Of a stretch of 64,000 nt of DNA, positions 7,554-16,466 are shown piece after piece. The notes beneath the pieces were generated by a model. That model was not told the origin of the DNA. It was given only the letters and a program-made list of their open reading frames with translations, and did not search any database. The position numbers and the translations under genes are program-made. This DNA is from Geodermatophilus sp. DSM 44513 (lineage in GTDB: Bacteria > Actinomycetota > Actinomycetes > Mycobacteriales > Geodermatophilaceae). Location: the NCBI RefSeq assembly GCF_032460525.1, contig NZ_CP135963.1, positions 1,178,001 to 1,242,000 on the forward strand, in the 5' to 3' direction. How positions within the stretch are numbered: position 1 is the stretch's first letter; every line of letters begins with the position of its first letter.

Positions 7554-8891
7554 TCAGGGGGCGGCGTCCTCCAGCGGCTCACCCCGGCGCTCGGGCAGGG
7601 CCAGCGCCGCCGCCGCGGTCAGCACGAAGGCGGCGGCGAAGGTGGCGAAGACCAGCCCGTTGCCACCGGCGGCCAGCAGCGGCGGCACGCACAGCGGCGC
7701 GGCGATCGAGGCGATCCGGCCGAAGCCGGCGGCGGCGCCGGCCCCCGTGGCGCGCAGTGCGGTCGGGTAGACCTCCGGCGTCACGGCGTAGAGCGCGCCC
7801 CAGGCGCCCAGGTTGGAGAAGGAGAGCACCATCCCGGCGACCAGGACGGCGGTGTCCCCGCCGGCCAGCGCGAAGGCCCCCGCGCCGGCGGCCGAGCCGA
7901 GCAGGAACACCACCAGCGTCGGCCGGCGCCCCCAGCGCTCGACGAGCACCGCGGCGACGGCGTAGCCGGGCAGCTGGGCCAGCGTGATCAGCAGCGTGTA
8001 GCCGAAGGCCCGCACCAGGTCGAAGCCGGCGGTGTACAGCAGCGTGGGCAGCCAGATGAAGGCGCCGTAGTAGGCGAAGTTGATGCCGAACCACACCCCC
8101 CACAGCGCCGCCGTCCGCCGGCGGGAGCCCGGGGCCCACAGCGCGCCGGGACGCGGTGCCGGCGTCGGTGCCGGGGTCGTCGAGGGCACCGGGGGGACGC
8201 CGGCCGACGACTCGAAGCGGCGCACCGCGGCCTCGGCCTCAGCGGTGCGACCCTGCAGCTCCAGGAAGCGCACCGACTCCGGCAGCCCGCGGCGCACCAC
8301 GACGGCGTACAGGGCAGGCACCGCGCCCAGCGCCAGCGCCCACCGCCAGCCGTCGTCGCTGCGGGGGACGACGAAGTAGCCGATCAGCGCGGCCAGCAGC
8401 CAGCCGACCGCCCAGAAGGCCTCCAGCGCCACCACCACCCGGCCGCGCAGCCGCGCCGGGGCGTACTCGCTGACCAGGGTGGAGGCGACCGGCAGCTCGG
8501 CGCCCAGACCCAGCCCGATGAGGAAGCGGAACACCAGCAGCGAGGCCACCGACCAGGCCAGCGCGGCCGCGCCGGTGGCCACGCCGAAGACCAGCAGGGT
8601 GAGCGCGAAGACCTGCCGGCGGCCGATCCGGTCGGCCAGCAGCCCGCCGAGCGTGGCGCCCAGCGCCATCCCCACGAAGCCGATCGAGCCGATCCAGGAC
8701 AGCTCGGTCGGCGTCAGCGCCCACTGGACGGCGAGGGCCGTCATCACGAAGGAGATGAGCCCGACGTCCATCGCGTCCAGCGCCCAGCCCAGGCCCGACC
8801 CCACCACCAGTCGGCCGTGCTGCCGGGTGAACGGCAGCCGGTCCAGCCGCTGGGCGCGGGTGGCCGAGGTGGTGGTCGCGTCGGTGCTCAC
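7554..8891 (-). CDS. MFS transporter (sugar/aromatic-acid symporter type)
   Basis: About 445 residues, 12 predicted membrane segments with a long central loop. The first segment has GSGLGWALDAMDVGL and loop 2-3 GGLLADRIGRRQVFALT, motif A of the MFS with a conserved Asp in TM1 as seen in AAHS/NiaP-like H+ symporters. Likely imports an organic acid or related solute. Start is uncertain: GTG 8891 or GTG 8915, neither with a clear ribosome site. It stands alone between the regulator operon and a divergent hydrolase. Confidence 0.82.
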   Translation of the reverse strand: MSTDATTTSATRAQRLDRLPFTRQHGRLVVGSGLGWALDAMDVGLISFVMTALAVQWALTPTELSWIGSIGFVGMALGATLGGLLADRIGRRQVFALTLLVFGVATGAAALAWSVASLLVFRFLIGLGLGAELPVASTLVSEYAPARLRGRVVVALEAFWAVGWLLAALIGYFVVPRSDDGWRWALALGAVPALYAVVVRRGLPESVRFLELQGRTAEAEAAVRRFESSAGVPPVPSTTPAPTPAPRPGALWAPGSRRRTAALWGVWFGINFAYYGAFIWLPTLLYTAGFDLVRAFGYTLLITLAQLPGYAVAAVLVERWGRRPTLVVFLLGSAAGAGAFALAGGDTAVLVAGMVLSFSNLGAWGALYAVTPEVYPTALRATGAGAAAGFGRIASIAAPLCVPPLLAAGGNGLVFATFAAAFVLTAAAALALPERRGEPLEDAAP

Positions 8892-9038
8892 CGGCGAGGC
8901 CCTACCCAGGCGCACCGCCGGTCACGCGACGTGCGGGCTCGGTGACCTGGCCGTTCGGGGGTGTGCGCCGGCGCGGCGGGGTCCTAGGTTCCTCGCAGGC
9001 AGCGGCGGCAACGGTGCCGCCGGCCCGAGGGAGGTCCC

Positions 9039-10235
9039 GTGAGCGACGTGCAGCAGGCCCTGGACGACGTCCTGCACCGGGTGACCAGCGGCAGTCCCCG
9101 GGTCCCCGGCGTGGTCGCCGTCGTCACCGACCGCGAGGGCGACGTCTACCAGGGGGCCGCGGGCGAGCGGGTGCTGGGCCAGGGGGAGGCGATGACGCCC
9201 GACACGGTCCTGACGGTGTTCTCCACGACCAAGGCGGTCACCGGCACCACGTGCCTGCAGCTGGTCGAGGAGGGCCGGCTCGACCTCGACGCGCCGGCCC
9301 GGCAGTACGTGCCCGAGATCGGCGAGCTGCAGGTGCTCGACGGCTTCACCGACGACGGCAGCCCGCGGCTGCGCCCGCCCGCGCGGGACGTCACCACCCG
9401 GATGCTGCTGCTGCACACCGCGGGCTTCGGCTACGACTTCTTCAACGAGCACTACCACCGGCTGGCCACCGAGCACGGCCAGCCCAGCGTGACCACCTGC
9501 AGCCGGGCCTCCCTGCAGACGCCGCTGCTCTTCGACCCCGGCGAGCAGTGGGAGTACGGCTCGAACATCGACTGGGCCGGCCTGGTGGTCGAGGCGGTCA
9601 CCGGCCGCCGGCTCGGGGAGGTGATGGCCGAGCGGGTCTTCGAGCCGCTCGGCATGGCCGACACCTCCTTCACCCTCACCCCGCAGATGCGCACGCGGCT
9701 GGCGCGGATCCACACCCGGGGGGAGGACGGCTCGCTGACGCCGACCGACTTCGAGTGGCCGGCCGAGCCCGAGCTGCACATGGGCGGCCACGGGCTCTAC
9801 TCCACCGCCCTGGACTACGCCCGGTTCCTGCGCATGTGGCTCAACGACGGCGCCGGCCCCGGCGGGCGGGTGCTGCAGGAGTCGACCGTGGCGATGGCCG
9901 AGCGCAACGGGCTCGGGGAGCTGAAGGTCAAGGGCCTGCCCGGGGTGGTCCCGTCGCTGTCCAACGACGCGGAGTTCTTCCCCGGGCTGTCGAAGTCCTG
10001 GGCGCTGACCTTCATGGTCAACGACGAGGACGCGCCCACCGGGCGGCCCGCCGGCGCCCTCGCCTGGGCCGGGCTGGGCAACCTCTTCTACTGGATCGAC
10101 CGGCGCACCGGCATCGCCGGGTTCTGGGGGACGCAGATCCTCCCGTTCGCCGACCCGGTGTCGGTGCAGGGCTACTACGACCTGGAGACGGCGGCCTACC
10201 GGACCCTGGGGGCGCGGGAGCCCGCCGGGGTGTGA
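9039..10235 (+). CDS. serine hydrolase, beta-lactamase class C/EstB-like
   Basis: 398 residues of the penicillin-binding-protein-like fold. The SxxK motif is STTK in [13 protein letters not shown] near residue 65; Tyr motif YGSN near residue 170 serves as YxN; the HTAGFGY segment is typical of family VIII esterases and DD-peptidase relatives. No signal peptide, so it is probably a cytoplasmic esterase rather than a cell-wall enzyme. GTG at 9039 follows GAGGGAGG with good spacing. A strong hairpin follows the stop. Confidence 0.85.
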   Translation: MSDVQQALDDVLHRVTSGSPRVPGVVAVVTDREGDVYQGAAGERVLGQGEAMTPDTVLTVFSTTKAVTGTTCLQLVEEGRLDLDAPARQYVPEIGELQVLDGFTDDGSPRLRPPARDVTTRMLLLHTAGFGYDFFNEHYHRLATEHGQPSVTTCSRASLQTPLLFDPGEQWEYGSNIDWAGLVVEAVTGRRLGEVMAERVFEPLGMADTSFTLTPQMRTRLARIHTRGEDGSLTPTDFEWPAEPELHMGGHGLYSTALDYARFLRMWLNDGAGPGGRVLQESTVAMAERNGLGELKVKGLPGVVPSLSNDAEFFPGLSKSWALTFMVNDEDAPTGRPAGALAWAGLGNLFYWIDRRTGIAGFWGTQILPFADPVSVQGYYDLETAAYRTLGAREPAGV

Positions 10236-10241
10236 GCCGCA

Positions 10242-10272
10242 CCGGCCCGTCCCCGCTGGGTGGACGGGCCGG
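10242..10272. terminator. bidirectional hairpin terminator
   Basis: Perfect 11-bp arms CCGGCCCGTCC and GGACGGGCCGG with a 9-base loop, located between the convergent serine hydrolase and small lipoprotein genes. It can serve either direction. Confidence 0.7.
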
Positions 10273-10280
10273 GCAGCGGG

Positions 10281-10448
10281 TCAGTCGTCGTCCTGTTCGT
10301 CGTCGCCCTCCTCACCGCCCTCGTCCTCCTGCTCGACACCGCTGTCCCCGGCGGTGTCCGAGCCGCAGGCGGCGGTGGTGAACGAGGTGGCGGCGATGGC
10401 GACGCCGGCGGCTGCCAGGCGCCAGCGGCGGGTGCGGGTGGTCGTCAC
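10281..10448 (-). CDS. small putative lipoprotein with acidic tail
   Basis: 55 residues: a basic N-terminus (TTTRTRRWRL), a hydrophobic segment, then TTAACGSD, which resembles a lipobox with Cys as the lipidated residue, and an almost purely acidic C-terminus (EQEDEGGEEGDDEQDDD). GTG at 10448 follows GGAGGA with suitable spacing. No recognised family. The acidic tail exposed on the cell surface could bind cations, which is only a guess. It lies directly downstream of the paa operon on the same strand. Confidence 0.6.
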   Translation of the reverse strand: MTTTRTRRWRLAAAGVAIAATSFTTAACGSDTAGDSGVEQEDEGGEEGDDEQDDD

Positions 10449-10523
10449 GGCGTCCTCCGGGAGGTGTGTGTGCGGACGGGACACCGGTGCCCACCAGGGC
10501 CGCCGGCCATGCCGCGTCCGGGA

Positions 10524-11600
10524 TCAGGCGTCGAAGTCGACGGTGACGACGTCGGTCACCGGCACCGACTGGCAGGTCAGCACGTACCCGGCCGCCACCT
10601 CCGCGGGCTCCAGCGCGTAGTTGCGCCGCATCCGCACCTCACCCGCGGTGACCCGCGCCCGGCAGGTGCCGCACACCCCGCCCTTGCAGGCGAAGGGCAG
10701 GTCGCCGCGGACCCGCTGGGCGGAGTCGAGCACCGGCACGTCGCGGGGGAGGGCCAGGGTGGTCTCCCGGCCGTCGAGGACGACGGTGACCTGGCTGCTG
10801 GGTCCGCTGACCGCCGCCTCGTCGCCGCGCACCGGCTCCGGCGGGACGTCGTCGACGTAGAACAGCTCCTGGTGCACCCGGTCGGCCGGCACCCCGAGGG
10901 TGGCCAGCAGCTCGCGGGCGTCGGCGACCATCCCGTGCGGGCCGCACAGCCACCAGTGGTCGACGTGCGCGACGTCGACCAGCCGGGTGACCAGCGTGTG
11001 CAGCCGCTCGCCGTCCAGGCGCCCGCTGGTCAGCTCGGCGTCGCGCGGCTCGCGGGAGAGGACGTGCACCAGCTGCAGGCGGGGGCCGTGGCGGTCCTTC
11101 AGGTCGGCCAGCTCGTCGGCGAACATGACCGTGCTGGTGCGCCGGTTGCCGTAGAGGACGGTGACGGTCGACGCGCCGTCGCCGAGCACCGTGCCGGCCA
11201 GGCTCAGCGCCGGCGTGATGCCGGAGCCGGCGACGACGAACACGTGGTCGGCCGGCGTGGACAGGTCGGCGGTGAACGTGCCCGACGGCGGCAGCACCTC
11301 GATCCGGTCACCGACCGCCACCTCGTGCACCAGCCAGGAGGAGAAGAAGCCGCCGGGCACCTCGCGCACGCCCACCCGCGGCGGGGCGCCCACCGGGGCG
11401 CAGATGGAGTAGGAGCGCCGTTCGTCGCGGTCGCCGTGGACCCGGCGGAGGGTGAGTGCCTGGCCGGGCCGGAAGGCGTACTCGCCGGCCAGTTCCTCGG
11501 GGACGTCGAAGGTGACCGCGACGGCGTCGTCGGTGAGTCGCTCGACGCTCGCCACGGTCAGCCGGTGGAACTGCGGCCGGCGGCGGGCCGGTGCGCTCAC
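10524..11600 (-). CDS. paaE: phenylacetyl-CoA epoxidase, reductase subunit PaaE
   Basis: 358 residues. An N-terminal FAD-binding ferredoxin-reductase domain (RRSYSICAPVG near residue 60, then VVAGSGITPALSLA for NAD(P)H) is followed by a plant-type 2Fe-2S ferredoxin domain with CKGGVCGTC and a fourth Cys (VLTCQS), spacing CX4CX2CX29C. It passes electrons from NADPH to the PaaABC oxygenase, which epoxidises phenylacetyl-CoA. It is the last paa gene in the operon, adjacent to paaD without a gap. Confidence 0.95.
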   Translation of the reverse strand: MSAPARRRPQFHRLTVASVERLTDDAVAVTFDVPEELAGEYAFRPGQALTLRRVHGDRDERRSYSICAPVGAPPRVGVREVPGGFFSSWLVHEVAVGDRIEVLPPSGTFTADLSTPADHVFVVAGSGITPALSLAGTVLGDGASTVTVLYGNRRTSTVMFADELADLKDRHGPRLQLVHVLSREPRDAELTSGRLDGERLHTLVTRLVDVAHVDHWWLCGPHGMVADARELLATLGVPADRVHQELFYVDDVPPEPVRGDEAAVSGPSSQVTVVLDGRETTLALPRDVPVLDSAQRVRGDLPFACKGGVCGTCRARVTAGEVRMRRNYALEPAEVAAGYVLTCQSVPVTDVVTVDFDA

Positions 11601-12128
11601 TCAGATCTCCTTGACGTGCTCGAAGGGCTCCCGGCAGCTGCGGCAGCGGCGCAGCGCCTTGCAGGCGGTCGCGCCGAACTCGCTGAGCTCCTCGGTGTCG
11701 GCCGAGCCGCACAGCGGGCAGGCCGCCGTCCGACGGGAGGGACCCAGCTGCAGCGGCACCGGCCCGGGCGGGCGGACCGGAGCCCGGCCGGGCGGGGCGA
11801 TGCCGGCCTCGGCGAGCTTGCGGCGGCCGTCGGCGGTGATCCAGTCGGTGGACCACGCCGGGGACAGCACGGTGCGCACCTCGACGTCGTCGAAGCCGGC
11901 GGAGTGCAGGGCGTGCAGCAGGTCCGCGCGCATCACGCCCATGGCCGGGCAGCCGCTGTAGGTGGGGGTGATCTCGACCACGACGGTGCCCTCGTGCACC
12001 CGCACCTCGCGCAGCACGCCCAGGTCGGCCAGCGTCAGCGCGGGCAGCTCGGGGTCGGTGACGGTCTCCGCGACCGCCCGCGGCCCCTCGGCGCCAATAT
12101 CGCGATAATGGCGGAGACCGGGGGTCAC
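11601..12128 (-). CDS. paaD: phenylacetyl-CoA epoxidase assembly protein PaaD
   Basis: 175 residues. The N-terminal MIP18/DUF59 domain (residues ~15-90, with YSGCPAMGVM) is of the type that helps iron-sulfur or iron insertion; the C-terminus carries a zinc-ribbon-like set, CPLCGS ... CKALRRCRSC. Also called PaaJ in some annotations. Start GTG overlaps the paaC stop (GTGA). The first codons lie on a family B palindrome, so that the peptide RHYRDIG is encoded by the palindrome. Members are needed for activity of the epoxidase. Confidence 0.92.
   Translation of the reverse strand: MTPGLRHYRDIGAEGPRAVAETVTDPELPALTLADLGVLREVRVHEGTVVVEITPTYSGCPAMGVMRADLLHALHSAGFDDVEVRTVLSPAWSTDWITADGRRKLAEAGIAPPGRAPVRPPGPVPLQLGPSRRTAACPLCGSADTEELSEFGATACKALRRCRSCREPFEHVKEI
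12093..12112. repeat. family B palindrome, copy 1
   Basis: GCCAATATCGCGATAATGGC, a 20-bp palindrome with a single mismatched pair. It lies inside the first codons of paaD. Same core as 29427-29446. Confidence 0.65.
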
Positions 12129-13036
12129 CAGGTCGCCGCCGGGTGCTGCCGCGCCAGGCCCTGCAGGGTGCCCAGCAGCCCGGTCAGCTCCGGCCCGTGC
12201 TCACCGACCCGGCCCCGCGGGGCGACGTCGGAGGGCCAGGCGGGCACCCGCAGCATGGCGCGCTGCAGCACGGTCGTGAGCACGTCGCGCACCTCGTCGC
12301 GGACGTCGGCCGGGTCGACGGCGACCCCAACCGTGGCCAGTCGGCGCTCGACGTCGGTGGCGGTGAAGACGTCGGCCAGCAGCGGCCACACCAGGTCGGC
12401 GCCGTGCTGCACCCGCCGGTGGGACTCCGCCGTGCCGTCGCCGAGGCGCAGCACCCAGCGCGCGGCGTGGTCGCGGTGGTAGGTCAGCTCGTGGACGCCC
12501 TTGGCGGCGATCGCGGCCAGCACCGGGTCGCGGGAGGTCCGCAGCCGGGCAAGGACCGCCAGCCGCACGGTCGAGGCCACCAGCAGCCGGACCATCGTCT
12601 GCCCGAAGTCGCCGTTGTCCGCCTCGACCAGGCCGGTGCTGAGGAACTCGTCGGGGTCGCGGAAGTAGGCCAGCGCGTCCTCGTCGGGGATCGACGCCGA
12701 GGCCCGCGACCGGGACCGGCCCAGCACACCGACCGTCCCGGCGCGGGCCAGCAGCAGCCGGGCCTGCCCGAGCAGGTCCAGGGCGGTGTTGCCGACGGCC
12801 ACCTCCTCCTCCAGCTCGGGGGCGGCGGTCATCCACTGGGTGAGTCGCTGGGCCAGCACCAGGGCGTCGTCGCCGAGCATGAGGCAGTAGGCGCCCAGGT
12901 CGGCCGGGTCGACGCCGTCGGGCACGGTGGTGTCGACCCCGGCCAGCGGCTCGTCGAACCCGCTGCCGAACGCCCAGTGCCCCCCGTCGTCGTGCCCGTT
13001 GGCCAACGCGTCGTACACCGTCTCCTCGTGCCCCAT
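12125..13036 (-). CDS. paaC: phenylacetyl-CoA epoxidase, structural subunit PaaC
   Basis: 303 residues, a helical ferritin-like protein. The family pattern is seen in YCLMLGDDALVLAQRLTQW and NTALDLLGQARLLL, and in TYHRDHAARWVLRLGDGT. PaaC lacks an intact di-iron site and stabilises the catalytic PaaA. The ATG at 13036 follows GGAGAGG. Unusually, a family A hairpin separates it from paaB upstream, while its end overlaps paaD by GTGA. Confidence 0.93.
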   Translation of the reverse strand: MGHEETVYDALANGHDDGGHWAFGSGFDEPLAGVDTTVPDGVDPADLGAYCLMLGDDALVLAQRLTQWMTAAPELEEEVAVGNTALDLLGQARLLLARAGTVGVLGRSRSRASASIPDEDALAYFRDPDEFLSTGLVEADNGDFGQTMVRLLVASTVRLAVLARLRTSRDPVLAAIAAKGVHELTYHRDHAARWVLRLGDGTAESHRRVQHGADLVWPLLADVFTATDVERRLATVGVAVDPADVRDEVRDVLTTVLQRAMLRVPAWPSDVAPRGRVGEHGPELTGLLGTLQGLARQHPAATW

Positions 13037-13054
13037 GCCTCTCCTGGTGACGTG

Positions 13055-13121
13055 CTGGAACGGCCCCCTCCCCGGGGTCCCCGCGCCGAGGTACGAGGTG
13101 CGGGGGAGGGAGGGGGTCCTT
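13055..13121 (-). repeat. family A hairpin repeat, copy 3, inside the paa operon
   Basis: On the minus strand it begins within the paaB stop (TGAAGGACCCCC), passes CTCCCCCGCACCTCG and ends GGGGCCGTTCCAG. It occupies most of the 84-base gap between paaB and paaC. The outer arms GGACCCCC and GGGGGCC-type sequence can pair. Confidence 0.72.
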
Positions 13122-13489
13122 CACATGTGCGGGACGTCCTCGGGGATCTCGTAGAACGTCGGGTGCCGGTAGACCTTGTCGCCGCTGGGGGCGAACATCG
13201 GGTCCTTCTCGTCGGGGCTGGACGCGGTGATGTGGGCGGCCTGCACCACCCAGATGCTCACGCCCTCGTTGCGCCGGGTGTAGAGGTCGCGGGCGGCGTG
13301 CACCGCCATCTCGTCGTCCGGGGCGTGCAGCGAGCCGACGTGCACGTGGTTGATCCCGCGCTTGCCGCGGACGAACACCTCGTAGAGCGGCCAGTCCCGG
13401 CGCACCTGCGCCGGGCGCGGCTCGACCGGCACCTGCGGCCCGGTGGGGACGGCGCCGTGCCCGCCCTCGGCGGTGACGTCGCTGCTCAT
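13121..13489 (-). CDS. paaB: phenylacetyl-CoA epoxidase subunit PaaB
   Basis: 122 residues. The family core [22 protein letters not shown] is clear, followed by [14 protein letters not shown] and a C-terminus [13 protein letters not shown]. PaaB bridges PaaAC heterodimers in the epoxidase complex. The first ~30 residues are a variable extension. ATG at 13489 overlaps the paaA stop (ATGA). A family A repeat starts at its stop codon. Confidence 0.94.
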   Translation of the reverse strand: MSSDVTAEGGHGAVPTGPQVPVEPRPAQVRRDWPLYEVFVRGKRGINHVHVGSLHAPDDEMAVHAARDLYTRRNEGVSIWVVQAAHITASSPDEKDPMFAPSGDKVYRHPTFYEIPEDVPHM

Positions 13490-14439
13490 GCCGAGTGCTT
13501 CGCGGCGTAGGCGGTGGCCGCCTCGGTGACCCAGGCGTTGTCGTCGCGGGCGGCGCGCCGGCGGGCGATCCGCTCGTCGTTGCACGGGCCGTCCCCGGCG
13601 AGCACCCGCTTGAACTCCGTCCAGTCGATGGCCCCGAAGCGGTGCCGGCCGGTCTCCGGGTCCAGCCGCAGCTCCGGGTCGGGCAGCGTGACGCCGAGGA
13701 CGGCGGCCTGCGGGACGGTCATGTCGACGAAGCGCTGGCGCAGCTCGTCGTTGCTGTGCCGCTTGATGCCCCACGCCATCGACTGGGCGGAGTTGGGGCT
13801 GTCGTCGTCCGGCGGGCCGAACATCATCAGCGAGGGCCACCACCAGCGGTCGACGGCGTCCTGCACCATCGCCCGCTGCTCGGGCGTGCCGCGCACCATC
13901 GTCATCAGCAGCTCGTAGCCCTGCCGCTGGTGGAAGGACTCCTCCTTGCAGACGCGGATCATCGCGCGGGCGTAGGGGCCGTAGGAGGAGCGGCACAGCG
14001 GCACCTGGTTGCAGATGGCCGCGCCGTCGACCAGCCAGCCGATGACGCCGACGTCGGCGTAGGTGAGCGTCGGGTAGTTGAAGATCGAGCTGTACTTCTG
14101 CCGGCGCTCGATGAGCTTGTCGGTCAGGTCGGCCCGGTCGGCGCCGAGGGTCTCGGCCGCGGAGTACAGGTACAGCCCGTGGCCGGCCTCGTCCTGCACC
14201 TTGGCCAGCAGGATGGCCTTGCGCCGCAGGCTGGGCGCGGCCAGCAGCCAGTCGCCCTCGGGCTGCATGCCGATGATCTCCGAGTGGGCGTGCTGGGCGA
14301 TCTGGCGGACCAGCGTCCTGCGGTAGCCCTCGGGCATCCAGTCGCGGGGCTCGATGCGGTGCCCGGCGGCGATCGTGGCGTCGAACTGCTCCTGCAGGGT
14401 CGCCTCGTCCAGCGACTGTTCCAGCGCGGGCGCGGACAC
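13486..14439 (-). CDS. paaA: phenylacetyl-CoA epoxidase, catalytic subunit PaaA
   Basis: 317 residues, ferritin-like di-iron oxygenase. Iron ligands lie in [17 protein letters not shown] (ExxH, near residue 85) and [15 protein letters not shown] (ExxH, near residue 172). It inserts oxygen into the CoA-activated aromatic ring to form the 1,2-epoxide. GTG at 14439 has GAGGAGG upstream. It heads the paaABCDE operon and is divergent from paaK; both face the operator at about 14459-14477. Confidence 0.95.
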   Translation of the reverse strand: MSAPALEQSLDEATLQEQFDATIAAGHRIEPRDWMPEGYRRTLVRQIAQHAHSEIIGMQPEGDWLLAAPSLRRKAILLAKVQDEAGHGLYLYSAAETLGADRADLTDKLIERRQKYSSIFNYPTLTYADVGVIGWLVDGAAICNQVPLCRSSYGPYARAMIRVCKEESFHQRQGYELLMTMVRGTPEQRAMVQDAVDRWWWPSLMMFGPPDDDSPNSAQSMAWGIKRHSNDELRQRFVDMTVPQAAVLGVTLPDPELRLDPETGRHRFGAIDWTEFKRVLAGDGPCNDERIARRRAARDDNAWVTEAATAYAAKHSA

Positions 14440-14456
14440 GGCCCCTCCTCACGGGT

Positions 14457-14479
14457 TTACTGAACGAGCGGTCAGGAAT
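14457..14479. promoter_or_regulatory. putative PaaR operator between paaA and paaK
   Basis: The site contains ACTGAACGAGCGGTCAGGA: CTGA/TCAG arms and AACG/GCGG half-sites arranged like the ACT-x-ACCG-xx-CGTTCGGT type operators described for actinobacterial PaaR. Its place in the only divergent paa promoter region supports control of both arms by the TetR-family gene at 15868. Confidence 0.5.
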
Positions 14480-14539
14480 AGTGTCGCCCACGGGACGCCG
14501 GGGCACAAGCGCCCGGGGACGACGGAGGGACGGCCGGCC

Positions 14540-15871
14540 ATGACGACGACCGCGGACCGGCGGGTGGGCCCCGCGCCGGACCCCGACACCCTCGACCCGG
14601 AGGAGCGGATGGGTGTCGAGGAGCTGCGCGCCCTGCAGCTGGACCGGCTGCGCTGGACCCTGCGGCACGCCTACGACCACGTCCCGCACCACCGGCGCGC
14701 GTTCGACGCGGCCGGCGTGCACCCCGAGGACTGCCGGGAGCTCGCCGACCTCGCGCGCTTCCCCACCACCAGCAAGGCCGACCTGCGCGACACCTACCCG
14801 TTCGGCATGTTCGCCGTCCCGCGCGAGCAGGTCCGGCGGGTGCACGCGTCCTCCGGCACCACCGGGCGCCCCACCGTCGTCGGGTACACCGAGCGCGACC
14901 TCGACACCTGGGCCGCGGTCATGGCCCGCTCCCTCCGCGCCGCGGGCGCCCGCCCCGGCGACGTGCTGCACAACGCCTACGGCTACGGCCTGTTCACCGG
15001 CGGCCTGGGCGCCCACTCCGGCGCGGAGCGGCTGGGCTGCACCGTCGTCCCGGTCTCCGGTGGCATGACCCCGCGGCAGGTGCAGCTGATCACCGACTTC
15101 CGGCCGCGGGTCATCACGGTCACGCCGTCCTACGCCCTGGCGCTGATCGACGAGTTCGAGGCGCAGGGCCTGGACCCGCGCGCCAGCTCGCTGGAGGTCG
15201 GCGTCTTCGGCGCCGAGCCGTGGACCGAGCAGATGCGCGCCGAGATCGAGCAGCGGCTGGACGTCGACGCCGTGGACGTCTACGGCCTGTCGGAGGTGAT
15301 GGGCCCGGGCGTCGCCCAGGAGTGCGTCGAGGTCAAGGACGGCCTGCACGTCTGGGAGGACCACTTCTATCCCGAGGTCGTCGACCCGCTGACCGGGCAG
15401 GTGCTGCCCGACGGGGAGGTCGGCGAGCTGGTGTTCACCTCGCTGACCAAGGAGGCGATGCCCGTCGTCCGGTACCGCACCCGCGACCTGACCCGGCTGC
15501 TGCCGGGCACCGCCCGGCCGGGCATGCGGCGGATGGAGAAGGTCACCGGCCGCACCGACGACATGATCATCCTGCGCGGGGTGAACCTGTTCCCGACGCA
15601 GGTCGAGGAGGTCGTGCTGCGCACGCCGGGCCTCTCGCCGCACTTCGCGCTGGAGCTGACCACCCGCGGCCGGCTGGACCACCTGACGGTGCGCGTCGAG
15701 GCGCGCCCGGACTGCCCGCCCGAGCGTCGTGGGCCGGCCGCCACCGAGGTGGCCAGGGGCGTCAAGGACACCGTCGGCACCACCGTCGAGGTGGTCGTGG
15801 TGGACCCGGAGACGCTGGCCCGCTCGATGGGCAAGCTCAAGCGCGTGTACGACCACCGGGACCGCGGGTGA
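14540..15871 (+). CDS. paaK: phenylacetate-CoA ligase
   Basis: 443 residues, the usual length. ATP/AMP motif SSGTTGRPTVVGYTERD near residue 112, then YGLSEVMGPGVAQEC, VRYRTRDLTRLLPG and TDDMIILRGVNLFPTQVEE are the class signatures of phenylacetate-CoA ligases. It activates phenylacetate to phenylacetyl-CoA, the substrate of PaaABCDE. ATG at 14540 follows GGAGGGA. It is cotranscribed with the TetR gene (GTGA overlap). Ring-opening and beta-oxidation genes (paaG, paaZ, paaF, paaH, paaJ) are not in the window. Confidence 0.95.
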   Translation: MTTTADRRVGPAPDPDTLDPEERMGVEELRALQLDRLRWTLRHAYDHVPHHRRAFDAAGVHPEDCRELADLARFPTTSKADLRDTYPFGMFAVPREQVRRVHASSGTTGRPTVVGYTERDLDTWAAVMARSLRAAGARPGDVLHNAYGYGLFTGGLGAHSGAERLGCTVVPVSGGMTPRQVQLITDFRPRVITVTPSYALALIDEFEAQGLDPRASSLEVGVFGAEPWTEQMRAEIEQRLDVDAVDVYGLSEVMGPGVAQECVEVKDGLHVWEDHFYPEVVDPLTGQVLPDGEVGELVFTSLTKEAMPVVRYRTRDLTRLLPGTARPGMRRMEKVTGRTDDMIILRGVNLFPTQVEEVVLRTPGLSPHFALELTTRGRLDHLTVRVEARPDCPPERRGPAATEVARGVKDTVGTTVEVVVVDPETLARSMGKLKRVYDHRDRG

Positions 15872-16464
15872 CCGCGGCGCCGGCCCGGCGCGGGCGCCCG
15901 GGGCACTCGCTGGACTCGCTGCTGGAGACGGCGGTCGCGGTGTTCATCGAGCGCGGCTACGACGCCACGAGCACCGCCGACCTGGCCGCCCGCCTGGGCG
16001 TGACCAAGGCGGCGATCTACCACCACGTGCCCAGCAAGGTCGAGCTGTTGCGGCTGGCGCTGGACCGGGCGCTGGACGCGCTGTTCGCCGTCACCGACGA
16101 GCCGGGTGCGACCACGGGACGGGCGATCGACCGGCTCGAGCACGTCGTCCGAGGGTCGGTGCGGGTGCTGGCCGCCGAGCTGCCCTTCGTCACCCTGCTG
16201 CTGCGGGTGCGCGGCAACTCCGACGTCGAGCGGGCCGCGCTGCAGCGCCGGCGGGCCTTCGACCGGGTCGTCACCGACCTGGTGCGCGCCGCGGAGGAGG
16301 AGGGCGACGTCCGGCCCGACGTCGACCCCGCGGTCACCAGCCGGCTGCTGTTCGGCACCGTCAACTCCCTCGTCGAGTGGTACCGCCCGGACGGCGACCT
16401 GTCCGCCGCCGAGCTGGCCGATGCGCTGGTGGCCACCACGTTCGGCGGCCTGCGCACGCGCTGA
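15868..16464 (+). CDS. TetR/AcrR regulator, PaaR-like
   Basis: 198 residues. The N-terminal HTH is TSTADLAARLGVTKAAIYHHVPSKVELL (residues ~30-57), and the C-terminal helical domain is the ligand pocket. Overlap with paaK (GTGA) and the palindrome in the paaA-paaK gap suggest it represses the pathway and is released by phenylacetyl-CoA, as known for other actinobacterial PaaR proteins. The link is by position; the ligand is inferred. Confidence 0.82.
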   Translation: MTAAPARRGRPGHSLDSLLETAVAVFIERGYDATSTADLAARLGVTKAAIYHHVPSKVELLRLALDRALDALFAVTDEPGATTGRAIDRLEHVVRGSVRVLAAELPFVTLLLRVRGNSDVERAALQRRRAFDRVVTDLVRAAEEEGDVRPDVDPAVTSRLLFGTVNSLVEWYRPDGDLSAAELADALVATTFGGLRTR

Positions 16465-16466
16465 AC

